NCBI GenBank assembly: GCA_021018815.1
Contig: JAITYX010000007.1
Coordinates: forward strand, 7,255,001-7,319,000
From: Talinum fruticosum
Taxonomy: Eukaryota; Streptophyta; Magnoliopsida; Caryophyllales; Talinaceae
Direction of reading: 5' to 3'
Length of the DNA: 64,000 nucleotides
Shown here: positions 12,353 through 22,995 of the stretch, piece after piece
How the letters are laid out: the number at the start of each line of letters is the position of its first letter
How positions within the stretch are numbered: the first letter of the stretch is position 1
Translations under genes and position numbers: made by a program
Notes under the pieces: model-generated
What the model was told of the DNA's origin: nothing
The model's database searches: none
What the model saw: the letters and a program-made list of their open reading frames with translations, nothing else

Positions 12353-14805
12353 TGTAAAGCTCCCAAAGCCCACAATCAACAGGTTAACAATAAGGACTGA
12401 TTAACTAGTAATTAGCGCAATAGAAAGAAAAGATTAGAGGCGTTACCGCCGCTCCAAACAAGGAACAAGGCAACATTCAATTAGATTACATGCAATACTT
12501 AGTAAGGTCGGAGTTCGAAAGTAAAACGTCCGTCGAAGAACAACATAAGCAAAAAGAATTAAATACATGACATTAGGGTAATGACTTAAAGACACAACCA
12601 AAATAACTCAAGACACGACAGGTCACTATCACTATAAGCCCCTAAGACACTTGAGCCAGTAGACAACCTACTTCTTTCTCCCTTCCGGAGTAACTTTATT
12701 TAAAACAAAATAGATAAAGCATTTCGAAATAATGAGCCAAGGCTCAGCACGCTTATCCATTTATCGTAAATAATTAAGTGAAGACATATGATTTGAGCGC
12801 TATTATGATTGATACGGGCGAGCCACATAATTAGGTGACAAATAATATTTGAAATGGTTCATTTCATTAAACAAACCATTTGATATTGTTATGTATAAAC
12901 ATATGGGTTTTCGTAAGGTACAAGCAATAAACGTACCTTAAATCGTGGAAATATTCTTCTTGATACCTTTGGAGTTGTCGACTCGGATGAACGACATTGA
13001 TGCCTTAACAAAATAAAGTGTTTCATTAATAGATTTAATACTTTTAATCATCAAATTTGCTATCGTTATTATTATTGTTGCTATTACTATTGTTATTACT
13101 TATATTATTTCCTTTTTGTAACTTTCCATGACTAGATGAATTTGTAAAGGCAAAATCACTTCGAAAATTGCTAAATTGGTTGGTTAAATTTAATAAGTTG
13201 AAGTTTTAAAATAACACTCGTAACTTATACAACTCCTCTTGTCATGCAATATGATCATAAGGTTCACTTGACCGTTTCTCCATAAAATACCTAATGTGTT
13301 AATCGGTTCCTTCTTAAATTATGTCTCTTGCTCATCTAATTATTTAATCCTCCAACATTGCTTAATTCTTCACTTGGATACCTACCTCAATTCTTATAAA
13401 TCGCCTAAGTTAGCCTATTTTCTTTAATTTCTTCAAATGCTCCAATTTGCTAATTTCCTTTTTAACTCTTTAAACCATCAAATTTACTAATTTCCTTTAA
13501 CTCTTTAAATCACCAAATTTGCTTCTTTTCTTTATTACCACAATCATTTATTTACTTATTTTCCTTAAGCTACCGAAATCTATTGTTTTCTTTTGATCCC
13601 TAAAGTCACTTATTTTCTTAAATCATCAACATCATTTATTTTCTTTAATTTACTTCAATTATCCAAATCACTTATTTTCTTTAAACCCTCAAAATGACTT
13701 ATTTTCTTTAATCATCCCAAAATTACTTATTGGCTTTAACTTCTTAAAATCATCCAACTTGCATATTCTCTTTAATCCACATACTCATAACATAACATGC
13801 ATGCCTATTTTTTTTTTTTTTTAGATCCTCACATAATATCATATTCCTCCAAAGTTTCATTTTAATTTTTACATGCATGCCCATTTAGTTAATCTCTTGC
13901 TCCAAAATTTTCCAATAAGCTTGAATCATCACAAAAACCAAATTTCCTTCCCAAAATTTATAATCCATAATCATCTAACCAATAGTCCTAGTACAACAAA
14001 ATAATTCTCATAATTCCAATTTTTCCTTTTTCCATGAACATCTAACCACCTAATTCAAGACATTTCATTTCTTTCACCAACACAATCTCATAAAATCTGA
14101 TTTTACACAATAATCCCCTTGCATGCAACATCTAATTAATTATTCTTAAAAATTAAAGAAATTCATTAGTTGAAGGTTGAGATTTTTATCCAAAACCCAC
14201 AAGAAAAATGAGGTTTTTACGGAGGAAGGGGTAGTTGAACGGAGCTCCGGTGGCTGCAGTGGTTGGCGGCAACGACTGGCGGCAAAAGCAGGCGGCGACC
14301 GGCGACGATGGTGGCGAGGCTCGGCGGTAGCAGTGAAGCCAGGCAAGTAGTAGCAAGAGTAGGCACAACAGCGAGGCAGCAGCAAGACCCGCAGTGGCTA
14401 GCTTCGCGGTGGCCGGCAACCGGCGACTCCGATGATGGCGACAGGCGGAGCTGCTGGTGGTGGTGGCGGGCAGCCTGGCTAGCAGTAGAGAGGAGGTTGA
14501 GTGAGGGAGGTGAGTTTCTTTGGGAAGGGAAGCAAATGATGAAGGTGGAGTTTTTGAGATTTTGGGGGCTTAAATATGCAATTTAAATCTAAAAGTTCTC
14601 TCACCTCAAATTTGAATCCAACTCCCTTTTTATTTTATTTTTATTTTTATTTGCTTGTTTATTGGGTCCTCCACTCTCTATAAGCCCAAATATCCTAATA
14701 GCCAAGCCCAAGTTAACAGAATGTCAGCTTTAAGAATTCCCGACTTGAATAATTATTACAAACTTTAGGCGTATGAATTATTATTATTATGACTTCGATA
14801 ATGTC

Positions 14806-14883
<78 letters not shown>

Positions 14884-15107
14884 CTTGAATTATCACAAAG
14901 CATAATTCATTTGTTCATTTATTTATTTATTACTTTTGGCCAAACGTCGTTATCATAATCCAAGTCGTGCAACACATAATATAGTTACTTGCACAAGTGC
15001 ATAATATATATATGATAATGAGATATAAAAGTGTGAATTAAAGTGCACGCGCTCATTAATATTTATTAATCTTTGTTGATGTATTGGATTAAGGTCGGGG
15101 CATTACA
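12353..15107 (-). mobile_element. Solo-LTR-like copy A of a long-LTR retrotransposon family
   Basis: On the minus strand it runs from TGTAATGCCCCGACC (15107 side) to GGGAGCTTTACA (12353 side), the TG...CA ends of an LTR. Flanks AGGCC and AGACC resemble a 5-bp target duplication with one change. Internal order matches copies B and C: a start near GCGCGTGCA..TT, an AAT/ATT microsatellite, a CCACC/GCC-rich exon-like block (14220-14470 here), AT-rich DNA, and 'GCGGTAACG...GCGCTAAT' near the 3' end. No internal gag/pol is present, so a solo LTR is the simplest reading. TGTAA...TTACA ends and lengths near 2.8 kb are compatible with Ty3/gypsy LTRs (inference). Confidence 0.7.
14806..14882. repeat. 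(ATT)n microsatellite within LTR copy A
   Basis: About 25 uninterrupted TTA/ATT triplets. The related LTR copies carry an AAT tract (38236-38290) or an AAT/ATAAA-rich tract (about 57390-57440) at the corresponding place. Confidence 0.95.
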
Positions 15108-15125
15108 AGACCTACGAGATGAAGC

Positions 15126-15446
15126 ATTCTTGGATTAAATTTACTTTTTCTTCATTTTGGTATTAAAGAGATGCATTTATTATTAAGATGTAATTATTTG
15201 TGTATATTATTTTTTTGTAATAATCGAAAATTTTTATTACCAAAACTTCCCCTTCATGATCATAGGGGATGGAACTGTGTGTGTCTTTACATTGCTGTAC
15301 TTCCATGTACTTTACTCATTCTCTCCATTTACATATGTATTTGCTAAAGTTTGCAAGGAAATCAAAACGAATGCAGAGATATCAGTATGGATGGAATGCA
15401 AGGAAAATTTTTATTACCAAAACGAATGCATAAATCAAAAAGTGTA

Positions 15447-15507
<61 letters not shown>

Positions 15508-15983
15508 GTTGTTGTTGTTATTGTTATTGTATGTCTTATTTAGAAAATCACATTAAAATATTATTACCAGGTACACAAACGCATTCCAGTTACAACCACT
15601 ACTACACATTAATGCCACATTTTGATTTAGGAAGTATATTTTAATATGGAAAAAATGAAATGTTCACGCTCCTAAATAAAAATAATAATTCATATATTTT
15701 TAGAAAGGCATTTTAAAATATTTAACTTTTATTAATAATCGATCAGTATGCAAATTTAAAAGTATTTTATCCGTAATTGGGCTTAAATATATGTCCACAA
15801 TTGCATCACCATCAGTTACAAAGAAATTTAAAAGACTTATTATAGCCAAGTAAACTAAACGTTTGCTTCTGTTAACTATACATTGATTTATAAAAAAAGG
15901 CGCTACGGGGATGAGAAAAGGACTATCTTTGTTTAGGTTTTTCAATTAATTTTTTTTTCTGCTGGGCCAGGTACGGAGATAAG
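15126..15983. other. AT-rich DNA with (ATT)n tract; possible eL38 3' UTR at the start
   Basis: The first ~100 bp may be the 3' untranslated remainder of the eL38 pseudogene. A 20-nt segment GAAAATTTTTATTACCAAAA occurs twice (about 15227 and 15401). A (ATT)n/(GTT)n tract covers about 15448-15530. Long homopeptide frames here are caused by that microsatellite. No gene is seen. Confidence 0.5.
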
Positions 15984-17236
15984 TAGACCTGGCAAAAACC
16001 GACCCGACCCGAAAATCCGACTTGAACCCTCCCGAAAGTTTTGGATTTTGGACATGATTTTCTCGACCCGAACCCGAAAAAATCGAACCCGAAAAACCCG
16101 CAAATTAGCGGGTCAAACCCGACTCGAACCCGTTTGACCCGTTGGGTCAAGGCAATAAAAACAACCATTTTAGCTTTGTAACTTGTTGATTGAATGTTTC
16201 ATGCACATTATATGATTTTTCTTTCAATTTATCACTTTTTTAATAATGGTTATTTATCATATCGGATTATTTAGAGAGACGTTACATATTTATTGCAATC
16301 ATTTACGGACGAAGACCGATACGGTTTCATTTCTCAACTTATTCCCCATAAACAAAAGCCATTATATACAAAAATTATGCATAGTTAATTTCAATAATAA
16401 CATATATGGATTCAAATGATGTAATATATTAAACTACTACAAGTGTACAAGTTATACTTGTTGTATTTTTGGTAAACCGAATATACCTAGTCACATCTAA
16501 TAATATACTTTTATTTTGTAGAAATAATATTACTATAATGATTTAAAATTTTGATGTTATAATCAAAAATAATAATTTTAGTTTATTATAAATCTCTAAT
16601 TCTTATTTATTTTAAACTGTGTTTACCCGTACCTAAACCATAACTCCTAAGGTAGGCAATAAGCCAAACTAAAACAAAGTCAAATTTTTCTAGTGAATAA
16701 AATGGATCGATTAAGCCTACCCAAGTCAAAACTTTCTCGATTTGTTTTAAAATGCATTAAACATGCATATAAACCTCGTTAGTATAATATAAACTGTGAA
16801 ATAAACATCGTAACCTTAAACTAATAATTACAGAACAAGTCATTATTATTCAACCCATTATTAACCCAATCTTTCGTTGGCCTTATTTAAACGCGTCAAG
16901 TAGCCAACCCGCTCGGTTCAATGGGACCTTACACAAATATCATAATGAAATTTTTGAATATTTTTGAATATTCCTTTTAGAAAATACAAATACTATACCC
17001 TTTCGTTGAATTATTGGCAATTTTAAGCAAAAATTATGCTTGATATTTATAATTAAAAAAGAAAAACAATCGATAAAAAGGCGGTCTTAACCCGTTGGGT
17101 CGACCCGAAACTCGTATAACTCGATATACGACCGCCCGTGTTTTACCCGAACCCGAAATACACCCGACCCGTATTTTACCCGAACTCGAATACACCCGAC
17201 CCGTATTTAACCCGCCCGCCTGAATTGACAGGTCTA
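15984..17236. mobile_element. Non-autonomous hAT element (1253 bp) with perfect 8-bp target duplication
   Basis: GAGATAAG occurs on both sides (15976-15983 and 17237-17244), the 8-bp duplication typical of hAT transposons. Termini are inverted: TAGACCTGGCAAAAACC on the left, TAGACCTGTCAATTCAGG on the right (reverse complement). Subterminal DNA on both sides is packed with GACCCGAACCCG-type repeats (15995-16150 and 17090-17220). The central ~900 bp is AT-rich with no transposase. A related right end lies at 59514-59689. Confidence 0.9.
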
Positions 17237-17350
17237 GAGATAAGGTTAGATATTTTAGATCATTTTTTTGTAATATCATCATAATTTATTTGATGCTTTA
17301 TCTATATCATTGTTGTGCTTCATCATACAAGTACATCAACTCATTCTCCT

Positions 17351-17535
17351 AGTCATCACGCCACTAGCTCTATCCTCCACCCACCCCACCTAGGTTCGAA
17401 TATGGGTGGAAGTAATGGATATTGTGTGGTGGAGCTTAATGAGCTGACATTCCCCTATCCTCGAGCTCGTAAAACCTGTTGGGCTTTTCCCTAAAATAGG
17501 GCCCAATAGGTAGCCCGCTTACCAAAAAAAAAAAA
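17351..17535 (+). mobile_element. SINE, full length, with 16-bp target duplication and A tail
   Basis: The identical 16-mer ATCAACTCATTCTCCT stands at 17335-17350 and 17536-17551. Between them is a ~185-bp unit ending in about 14 A residues, the form of a poly(A)-tailed SINE. A box-B-like GGTTCGAATAT occurs at about 17392-17402, with a weaker box-A-like segment upstream, consistent with a tRNA-derived RNA polymerase III promoter. The perfect duplication suggests a fairly recent insertion. Confidence 0.85.
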
Positions 17536-17551
17536 ATCAACTCATTCTCCT

Positions 17552-18301
17552 TTTATCATCTTCCTTTCTAACATATATAATTAACTCTAAATTTAAAACT
17601 AGATGTTTATTTGTTTTCGTAGTTCATTTCTTTCTTGGTTAGTGTTGATTTTCTTACACAAAAGTGAGAGGTAAGCAACTTTAATTTCTATTTCTATTTT
17701 TTCTTTAGATCTTCATTCTAAGTTTATAAATGATTATTTTATAGCATTGGTTCAAGTAGTTGTTGAGAAATTGGTGAATCGTATTGAAAAAATAGGCAGG
17801 TTATCCTACAATAATAGTATATTATATCCTACTCTTTGGATTAGTAAGAATTTTTTGATAAGATGATGAATTTTTTTATGTTGATTATTTTTTAATAAAA
17901 TGATGAATGTTTTTACGTTGATGAATTTTATAACCAAATGATGAATTTTTATATTTTGATAATTTTGTAGCAACATATGTTTCTCTAACTTATTTTTAAA
18001 AAATTGATGAATACAAGTTTTTCATCTTCATATAAAAATGTACAATAAAAAATAAGTACATGAATATTCTATAGATGAATGTTGTAATAAACTAATGAAT
18101 TTCATAACAATAATGATGAATTTTACAACAATATTGATGAATTTAAAAAAGTCTATATTTGTCACTTCATTCTCTTTATGAAAATATTCATCATTCTTCT
18201 CGTCATATACTTCAATCCTTCGCTATATGAACTTGCACTGACATTTATTACTTTGTTTCCTGCACAAATTTATAAGCGAGTTAATAAAAATTCATCATAA
18301 A
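17552..18301. other. AT-rich block with recurrent GATGAAT motifs
   Basis: No gene is visible. The motif GATGAAT(TTT) recurs about ten times between 17861 and 18140 at irregular spacing. The complementary motif ATTCATC dominates the DNA on the other side of the CACTA-like insertions. Confidence 0.5.
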
Positions 18302-18452
18302 CACTACAAAAATATCTGAAATAACAACGTAATTTCCGACGGGAATTCCAACGGCAATGCCCATCTCGAATTCTGCTCGTCGATGTGGATTAACCGATGG
18401 GCCCATCGCACAATTCCAACGGGAATTACATCGTGACCGTCGGAATTCCAAT
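18302..18452. mobile_element. CACTA-like element, left end only
   Basis: It begins CACTACAAAAATATCTGAAA, followed by CGACGGGAATTCC subterminal repeats in both orientations. The next element (18453) starts inside or beside it. No matching right end was found downstream. Confidence 0.5.
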
Positions 18453-18793
18453 CACTACAAAACAACACAAAAATAGCGATGGACGTCTTCCGACGGATAA
18501 GAGCCCGTCGGACATTCCGAGGGAAGTCCGAAGGGTTTTTTTGGAATTCCGTCGGAATTCACATCGGAACTCGTCGAAATTTGACAAATCCCGTTGAACG
18601 ACCTGTCGGAATTTGGCAAATCCTGTCAGAAAATCCATCGGTATTTCAACTTTTTTTAGTGGATGTAAATCCCGTCGGAATTCCTAAAAAAAAGTCTGCT
18701 CGTCGAAATTCTGTTGGAATAACAGTAGGACTGTCCGACGGGCTCTTAACACGTCGGACGTTTTCCATCGTTATTTTTGTATTTTTTGTAGTG
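18453..18793. mobile_element. CACTA-like MITE (341 bp)
   Basis: It starts CACTACAAAACAACACAAAA and ends with the reverse complement of CACTACAAAAAATACAAAAA. Both ends then continue with ATAGCGATGG / ATAACGATGG and GTCCGACG-type repeats. The flanking 3-bp sequences (AAT and AAA) do not match perfectly. The frames seen across it are by-products of the CGTCGGAATTCC repeats. Confidence 0.8.
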
Positions 18794-19925
18794 AAATAAT
18801 CAACATATTCATCAATACAATTTATTAATTCATCAAACAAACAAATATTCATCGGTAAAATTAGTAAATTCATTGGTAAAATTAATAAATTCATCAAAAA
18901 ATATTAAAAAACTAGCGTATTTATCTTAATATAGATAAATTCATCATAGATAAGAAAATATTTATCAGTATTAATACTTGACATATTCATCATTAAATTT
19001 ATCATCAACCAAAAACAAATATTCATTAGTAAAAGTTAAAAATTTAGCAAAATAAGTAAATATTCATTATTAAAATTATAAATTCAACAAAAAATGAAGA
19101 GTGTAAATTTATATTTGAATAAATAAATAATAAAAAATAAGACATAATTCTTAAGCTCTCTTGATAAATCAAAAACAAAAATATTCATTACTAAAATTTC
19201 AAAATTCATCAAAAAAATAAATATTTATCAATAAAATTTAAAAATTTAACAAAAGATGTGAGATGCCAAATTACATATGGAGAAAAATAGATTATTAAAA
19301 AAAATAAAGAACTTCATCATCTTGATACATAAAAAATAAAAAATAAATTATCACTAAATTTTAAAATTCATCAAAAAGTAAAAAATTTTAAACATTTTTA
19401 TCAACACAAACAAATATTCATCACGAAAATCAAAAAATTCATCAACCAACTAATGCGAAAAATACTAATAAATTAAATTAAAACACTCAATTTCAACTTC
19501 AAATAAAAAGCAACAAGACTCCACAACAAATTTGAATAAAAATATTAGAATCTTACACAAACTACTAAACGTTAGAGGATATAGAGAATTATCAAAAGTC
19601 CATCAAAGAATCAAACCTGTGATATAGAATTAATATTCATCATAAATGGAATTTATCCTCCTTCATTTAATCTCTTACGCACATCAATTCACTTCAAATT
19701 GACCACCACCACCACACAAATCATTAAACACAATTAGATTCATACCAAATTAAGAAATATAACAAATTTTCACTTTAATTACAACACTTCCTCAAATATT
19801 GATGACTTAATGGGATGAGAACTCAAATTCACCGACAAAGATAGTACCTACAGAAATTATGGTGTTACATTTGCTAAATATATAAAGGAAGTTGGTAATT
19901 TAGACCTGAACTGAATTAATATTGA
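18794..19925. other. AT-rich block with recurrent ATTCATC motifs
   Basis: More than twenty ATTCATC/ATTCATCA occurrences lie between 18180 and 19440, with no regular period. There is no gene. The block looks like the mirror of the GATGAAT block at 17861-18140. Confidence 0.5.
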
Positions 19926-20255
19926 GTCATGGATGCTGATGCCATGAATTCGACAGGAAATATGTCGGCACAGGGTTGCAAGGTCCACACTGTTACTCTT
20001 TTTGTGATTTGGATGCCATCAGATAATATCGTCGATGAAAGAGAAAGAGAAAGAGGTGGAGGAGAAGAGGAATTCAGATTTGAACTAACGAATGTTAAGT
20101 CTTTAATGATTAGTGTTGACACCGGATGTGATAGATCCAATGGAGATTATGCCGATGTAGGGTTGCACGGTCTTGGCTGATCCTCTTCTCTTGAATCCAG
20201 ATGCTATTAGAGAAGATGAATGAAGAGTGAGACAGAGGTAGAAGAAAAGAGAGAA
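19926..20255 (+). repeat. Degenerate two-copy direct repeat (period about 186 bp)
   Basis: Two diverged copies share GATG...GCCATGAATT/CCAATGGAG, 'CAGGGTTGCA(A/C)GGTC', 'ATGC(C/T)AT(C/T)AGA' and a GA-rich end. An 83-residue frame (19929-20180) spans both copies but matches no family I know and may be fortuitous. Confidence 0.4.
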
Positions 20256-20719
20256 ACAAGGGGAGAGGTATATGATGTGAAATGAAAAACAGTATGTCAG
20301 TTAAAATTTTTAAATAATTTTTTTTAATTTTTTGAGTAGAGCCCATACTTTGGAGTTGGAAGCTTCCTACTCCAAAACGAGTATAAGAATTGCTACAATA
20401 ACAGAAGAATATAAATGTATCAAGATGATGACCATAGTGGAAGTGTTTATCTCTTATGAAAGTTCCTAAGGCGAATGTTTCTACATTTTTCTACTATTTC
20501 TTTTATTTTACTCTAATATTTAATTTCTAATTTTAATTTGGTTATGTGCTTATTCATATATTTCACTCCATATATATTTAATTTGATGCTTAGTTGATTC
20601 TATTATGTGTAACCTAAATTCCAAATTGAATTATCATATAATTTTTTTAATAGTTAATAATGTTGAGGTGCATATTTTCTAATATTTATAATCTTCAAAA
20701 AGATTTTATATATATAGGT
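20256..20719. other. AT-rich intergenic
   Basis: No gene is seen. A short hairpin (TTTGGAGTTGGAAGC...TACTCCAAAAC) lies at about 20349-20380. Confidence 0.5.
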
Positions 20720-22515
20720 AAGGGTTCAAGTAAGCACCTTCCTTTAGGTACACTCCATGTATTAAGTAAGTACCTTTAATCATGACCGTTTAATCTTAAT
20801 CTAACGACAAAAATTAAAAGATATTTTTATAATTTAAAAAAAACAATAAAAAAAATGGGGAAGGGTCATTCGAGTACCATCGACATTTCCCATTTGCACT
20901 AAAACCTTGCTCACTCTCATTTCTCTCTCTCTCTCGGTCGAGGCACTCACCGGAGTTTTGCCAGCCAGTCCCGGTTGCCACCCTTAGCCAACCTGTCGCC
21001 GTCATACTCCCGCCGCCAGCCGCCAAACGCACAGTTGTTGCTCCCTTGCCCACCTCGCTTCCTCCTCTCTCTCGGTTATACCTCCTCTTTCTCTCACTCT
21101 CTCTCGTCGCAGGCAACACCCATGGCCCGTCTCTCCGGGTTGGTCGCTCAATGTTGCCGATTGCTCAGCCCACTGTCTAACGGTCAAAGCCTCCATATCT
21201 GCCAGCCACTTGACGGTAAAAGCTCCCCCTTTTAGGGTTTTCAAAATTGAAATTAGGAGATTTCATTGCTACAACCTGAAACACAGTTCACTTTTCTCTT
21301 TGTAGCCTAATTACATTGTGCTATTTCGTGATTATACCACTTGGTGATATTACTCGAGTTTAACCGAATTATAAAAATCTTGAACCTTCACCTTTTCTTA
21401 TTGTTGTTCTCTTGATAAGATTTTTAGAGGTTGCATATTTAGGATTAAGCCCAAAGCTCTAAGAAATAGGAGAAGTTATTTCAATTTGGTTCCTAATGAT
21501 ATCGAGTAGTTGTATTCGGATTGATTCAAAGGGTAGTGAGCTATGGTTGTGTTGCAAGATTTAACCTTTGTTTGCCATCTTTTGCTATTTTTAACCTCTT
21601 TCTCACAAACTGACCAATTGTCCCGGCAATGTGCCACATTTGGCTTTCTCTTCCATCCTGTGCATCTCGTTTCTTCTCCCTACACCATAAAAAACCAAAC
21701 TCATAAAGCATAATTCAACTGTCACTTCAATAACTCTCATCTCGTTATAATTATTGTTGTATCGAGGCCAAGTTTGTGGTTGTGATGTGCTTGTATTGTT
21801 GTATCGAGGCCAACTCAGAAAGGATGTGCCACATTTGGTGGCCTCGTGGTAAAGAAAAAATACACTTGTAAATCTTTGCATTTTCTAAATCTTTGCCAAT
21901 TCGAATAGTGAGTCCGAATGTGTATATTTTATTGTGAATACAAATACAGTCCTCCTGGTTTGGTCGAGTGGTTCAAATAGAATCCTCATGTGTGATATCT
22001 CCCCTCTTTCTAAATCTTTGCATTTTCTATGAATATGTTCGACATCTAGAATGAATCTTTGAGAACAGACATATATGTTCCTGAATTACACGATTCTAGC
22101 GAGTGAGACAGGAAAGAGGTTCGACATGTGGAATGCCTTGACGTGGTGGCGCATGTGGACCTTAGCTAGTTTCGAAACATAGGGGATAAAGGATTAGGAT
22201 GAGATTTATGTGTCATTTGTTATATTCTTAATACAGGCTTTGATCCGGCTTGCAGTTTTCTTTTCAAAGACATTTATGAAATGTTCATAATTTACGGTGT
22301 TGTTGATGACTCCTTATGTCCGTACCATTGGTCTTCGTTTGAATGATTCAGATCGAATCGTATCTAAGATAGAGTTTGCAGCCAAAGGGTGGTTGGCACT
22401 TTGTACTTGATCCCAAAGATCTCACATAGAAACTCTAGGTTGCTTGCTTGTGCTTCCACTATAAATATGTTTAAGGCCATTTTGAGCTAACTGAATTAGT
22501 TACTATTTTGTGAAA

Positions 22516-22583
22516 ACCCATTAGTTCAATGGTCAAGCATTGTGCATCTACACAAAGACGTGGGTTCGTATCCCACATAGGCT
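22516..22583 (+). repeat. tRNA-like sequence 1 (plus)
   Basis: The segment has a D-arm-like AGTTCAATGGTCAAGC, an anticodon-like stem TTGTG/CACAA with a 6-nt loop, and a T-arm-like GTGGGTTCGTATCCCAC. Only part of the 5' end can pair with the 3' CATAGGC. The loop size and weak acceptor stem argue against a working tRNA. Confidence 0.6.
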
Positions 22584-22926
22584 TCTTGATTTAAGCTTAT
22601 ACTCAAACGGAAATTCCAAAAATGTCAAACAAGTCCCTCGTAGCCTACACTTGTAACTCATACACTCATACACAAAAAGTCCTTCATGACCTCAAATATA
22701 GTAGACTTGAAGTTTAGAAAATTTCCTTGCAATCATACACCAAAAGCCTTTCATAGTCATTGATACCAAAGTTCACTGTGATCACCATCCATTCAACCCA
22801 TGTTATTGTTCTTCACCATTATTTTCCCAACTTCAAGATTATGAACATCTCAAAAAATCTCAAACAACATTTCACTTTAGCATAAACAACCACCAATCAA
22901 TAAAGATGGCAACTTAGATAGAAAAC

Positions 22927-22995
22927 GTATGTGGGATTCAAACCCACATCTTTTGTGTCATTACACAAATGCTCTCCCATATTAAGCTAATAGGC
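22927..22995 (-). repeat. tRNA-like sequence 2 (minus)
   Basis: Read on the minus strand it begins GCCTATTAGCTTAATATGGG and ends GTGGGTTTGAATCCCACATA. It has the same arms as copy 1 and faces it across ~340 bp. Confidence 0.6.

Larger units (their letters stand above)
12194..15125 (+). pseudogene. RPL38: Processed pseudogene of ribosomal protein eL38 (RPL38), split by an LTR
   Basis: From ATG at 12194 the sequence reads MSKQIPEIKDFLLTARRKDA, a stop (TAA where Ser is expected), then 'VKIKRS', '[16 protein letters not shown]' and 'FDPEKA', which is cytosolic large-subunit protein eL38 without introns. eL38 is about 69 residues. Homology ends at 12352, where a 2.75-kb LTR begins. Immediately after the LTR (15108 on), the bases AAGACCTACGAGATG fit the family's C-terminal Gln-Asp-Leu-stop with TGA changed to CGA. 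Some 40 coding bases between the two parts are missing. The absence of introns suggests retroposition; an in-frame stop and the insertion make it dead. The left part is secure; the right part is a shorter and weaker match. Confidence 0.75.

Noticed and set aside
11592..12379. Minus-strand frames of 65-134 codons
   Set aside because: Antisense to the eL38 pseudogene or over GC-rich duplicated DNA; no domain.
14773..14958. Poly-Leu reading frame
   Set aside because: Translation of an (ATT/TTA)n microsatellite within an LTR; not a protein.
15256..15644. Poly-Ile and poly-Tyr frames
   Set aside because: Created by the (ATT)n tract at 15448-15530.
15923..17282. Frames rich in Gly/Arg/Val at the hAT ends
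   Set aside because: Products of GACCCG repeats, not coding.
18397..18799. Frames on both strands at the CACTA-like MITE
   Set aside because: CGTCGGAATTCC subterminal repeats translate as spurious peptides.
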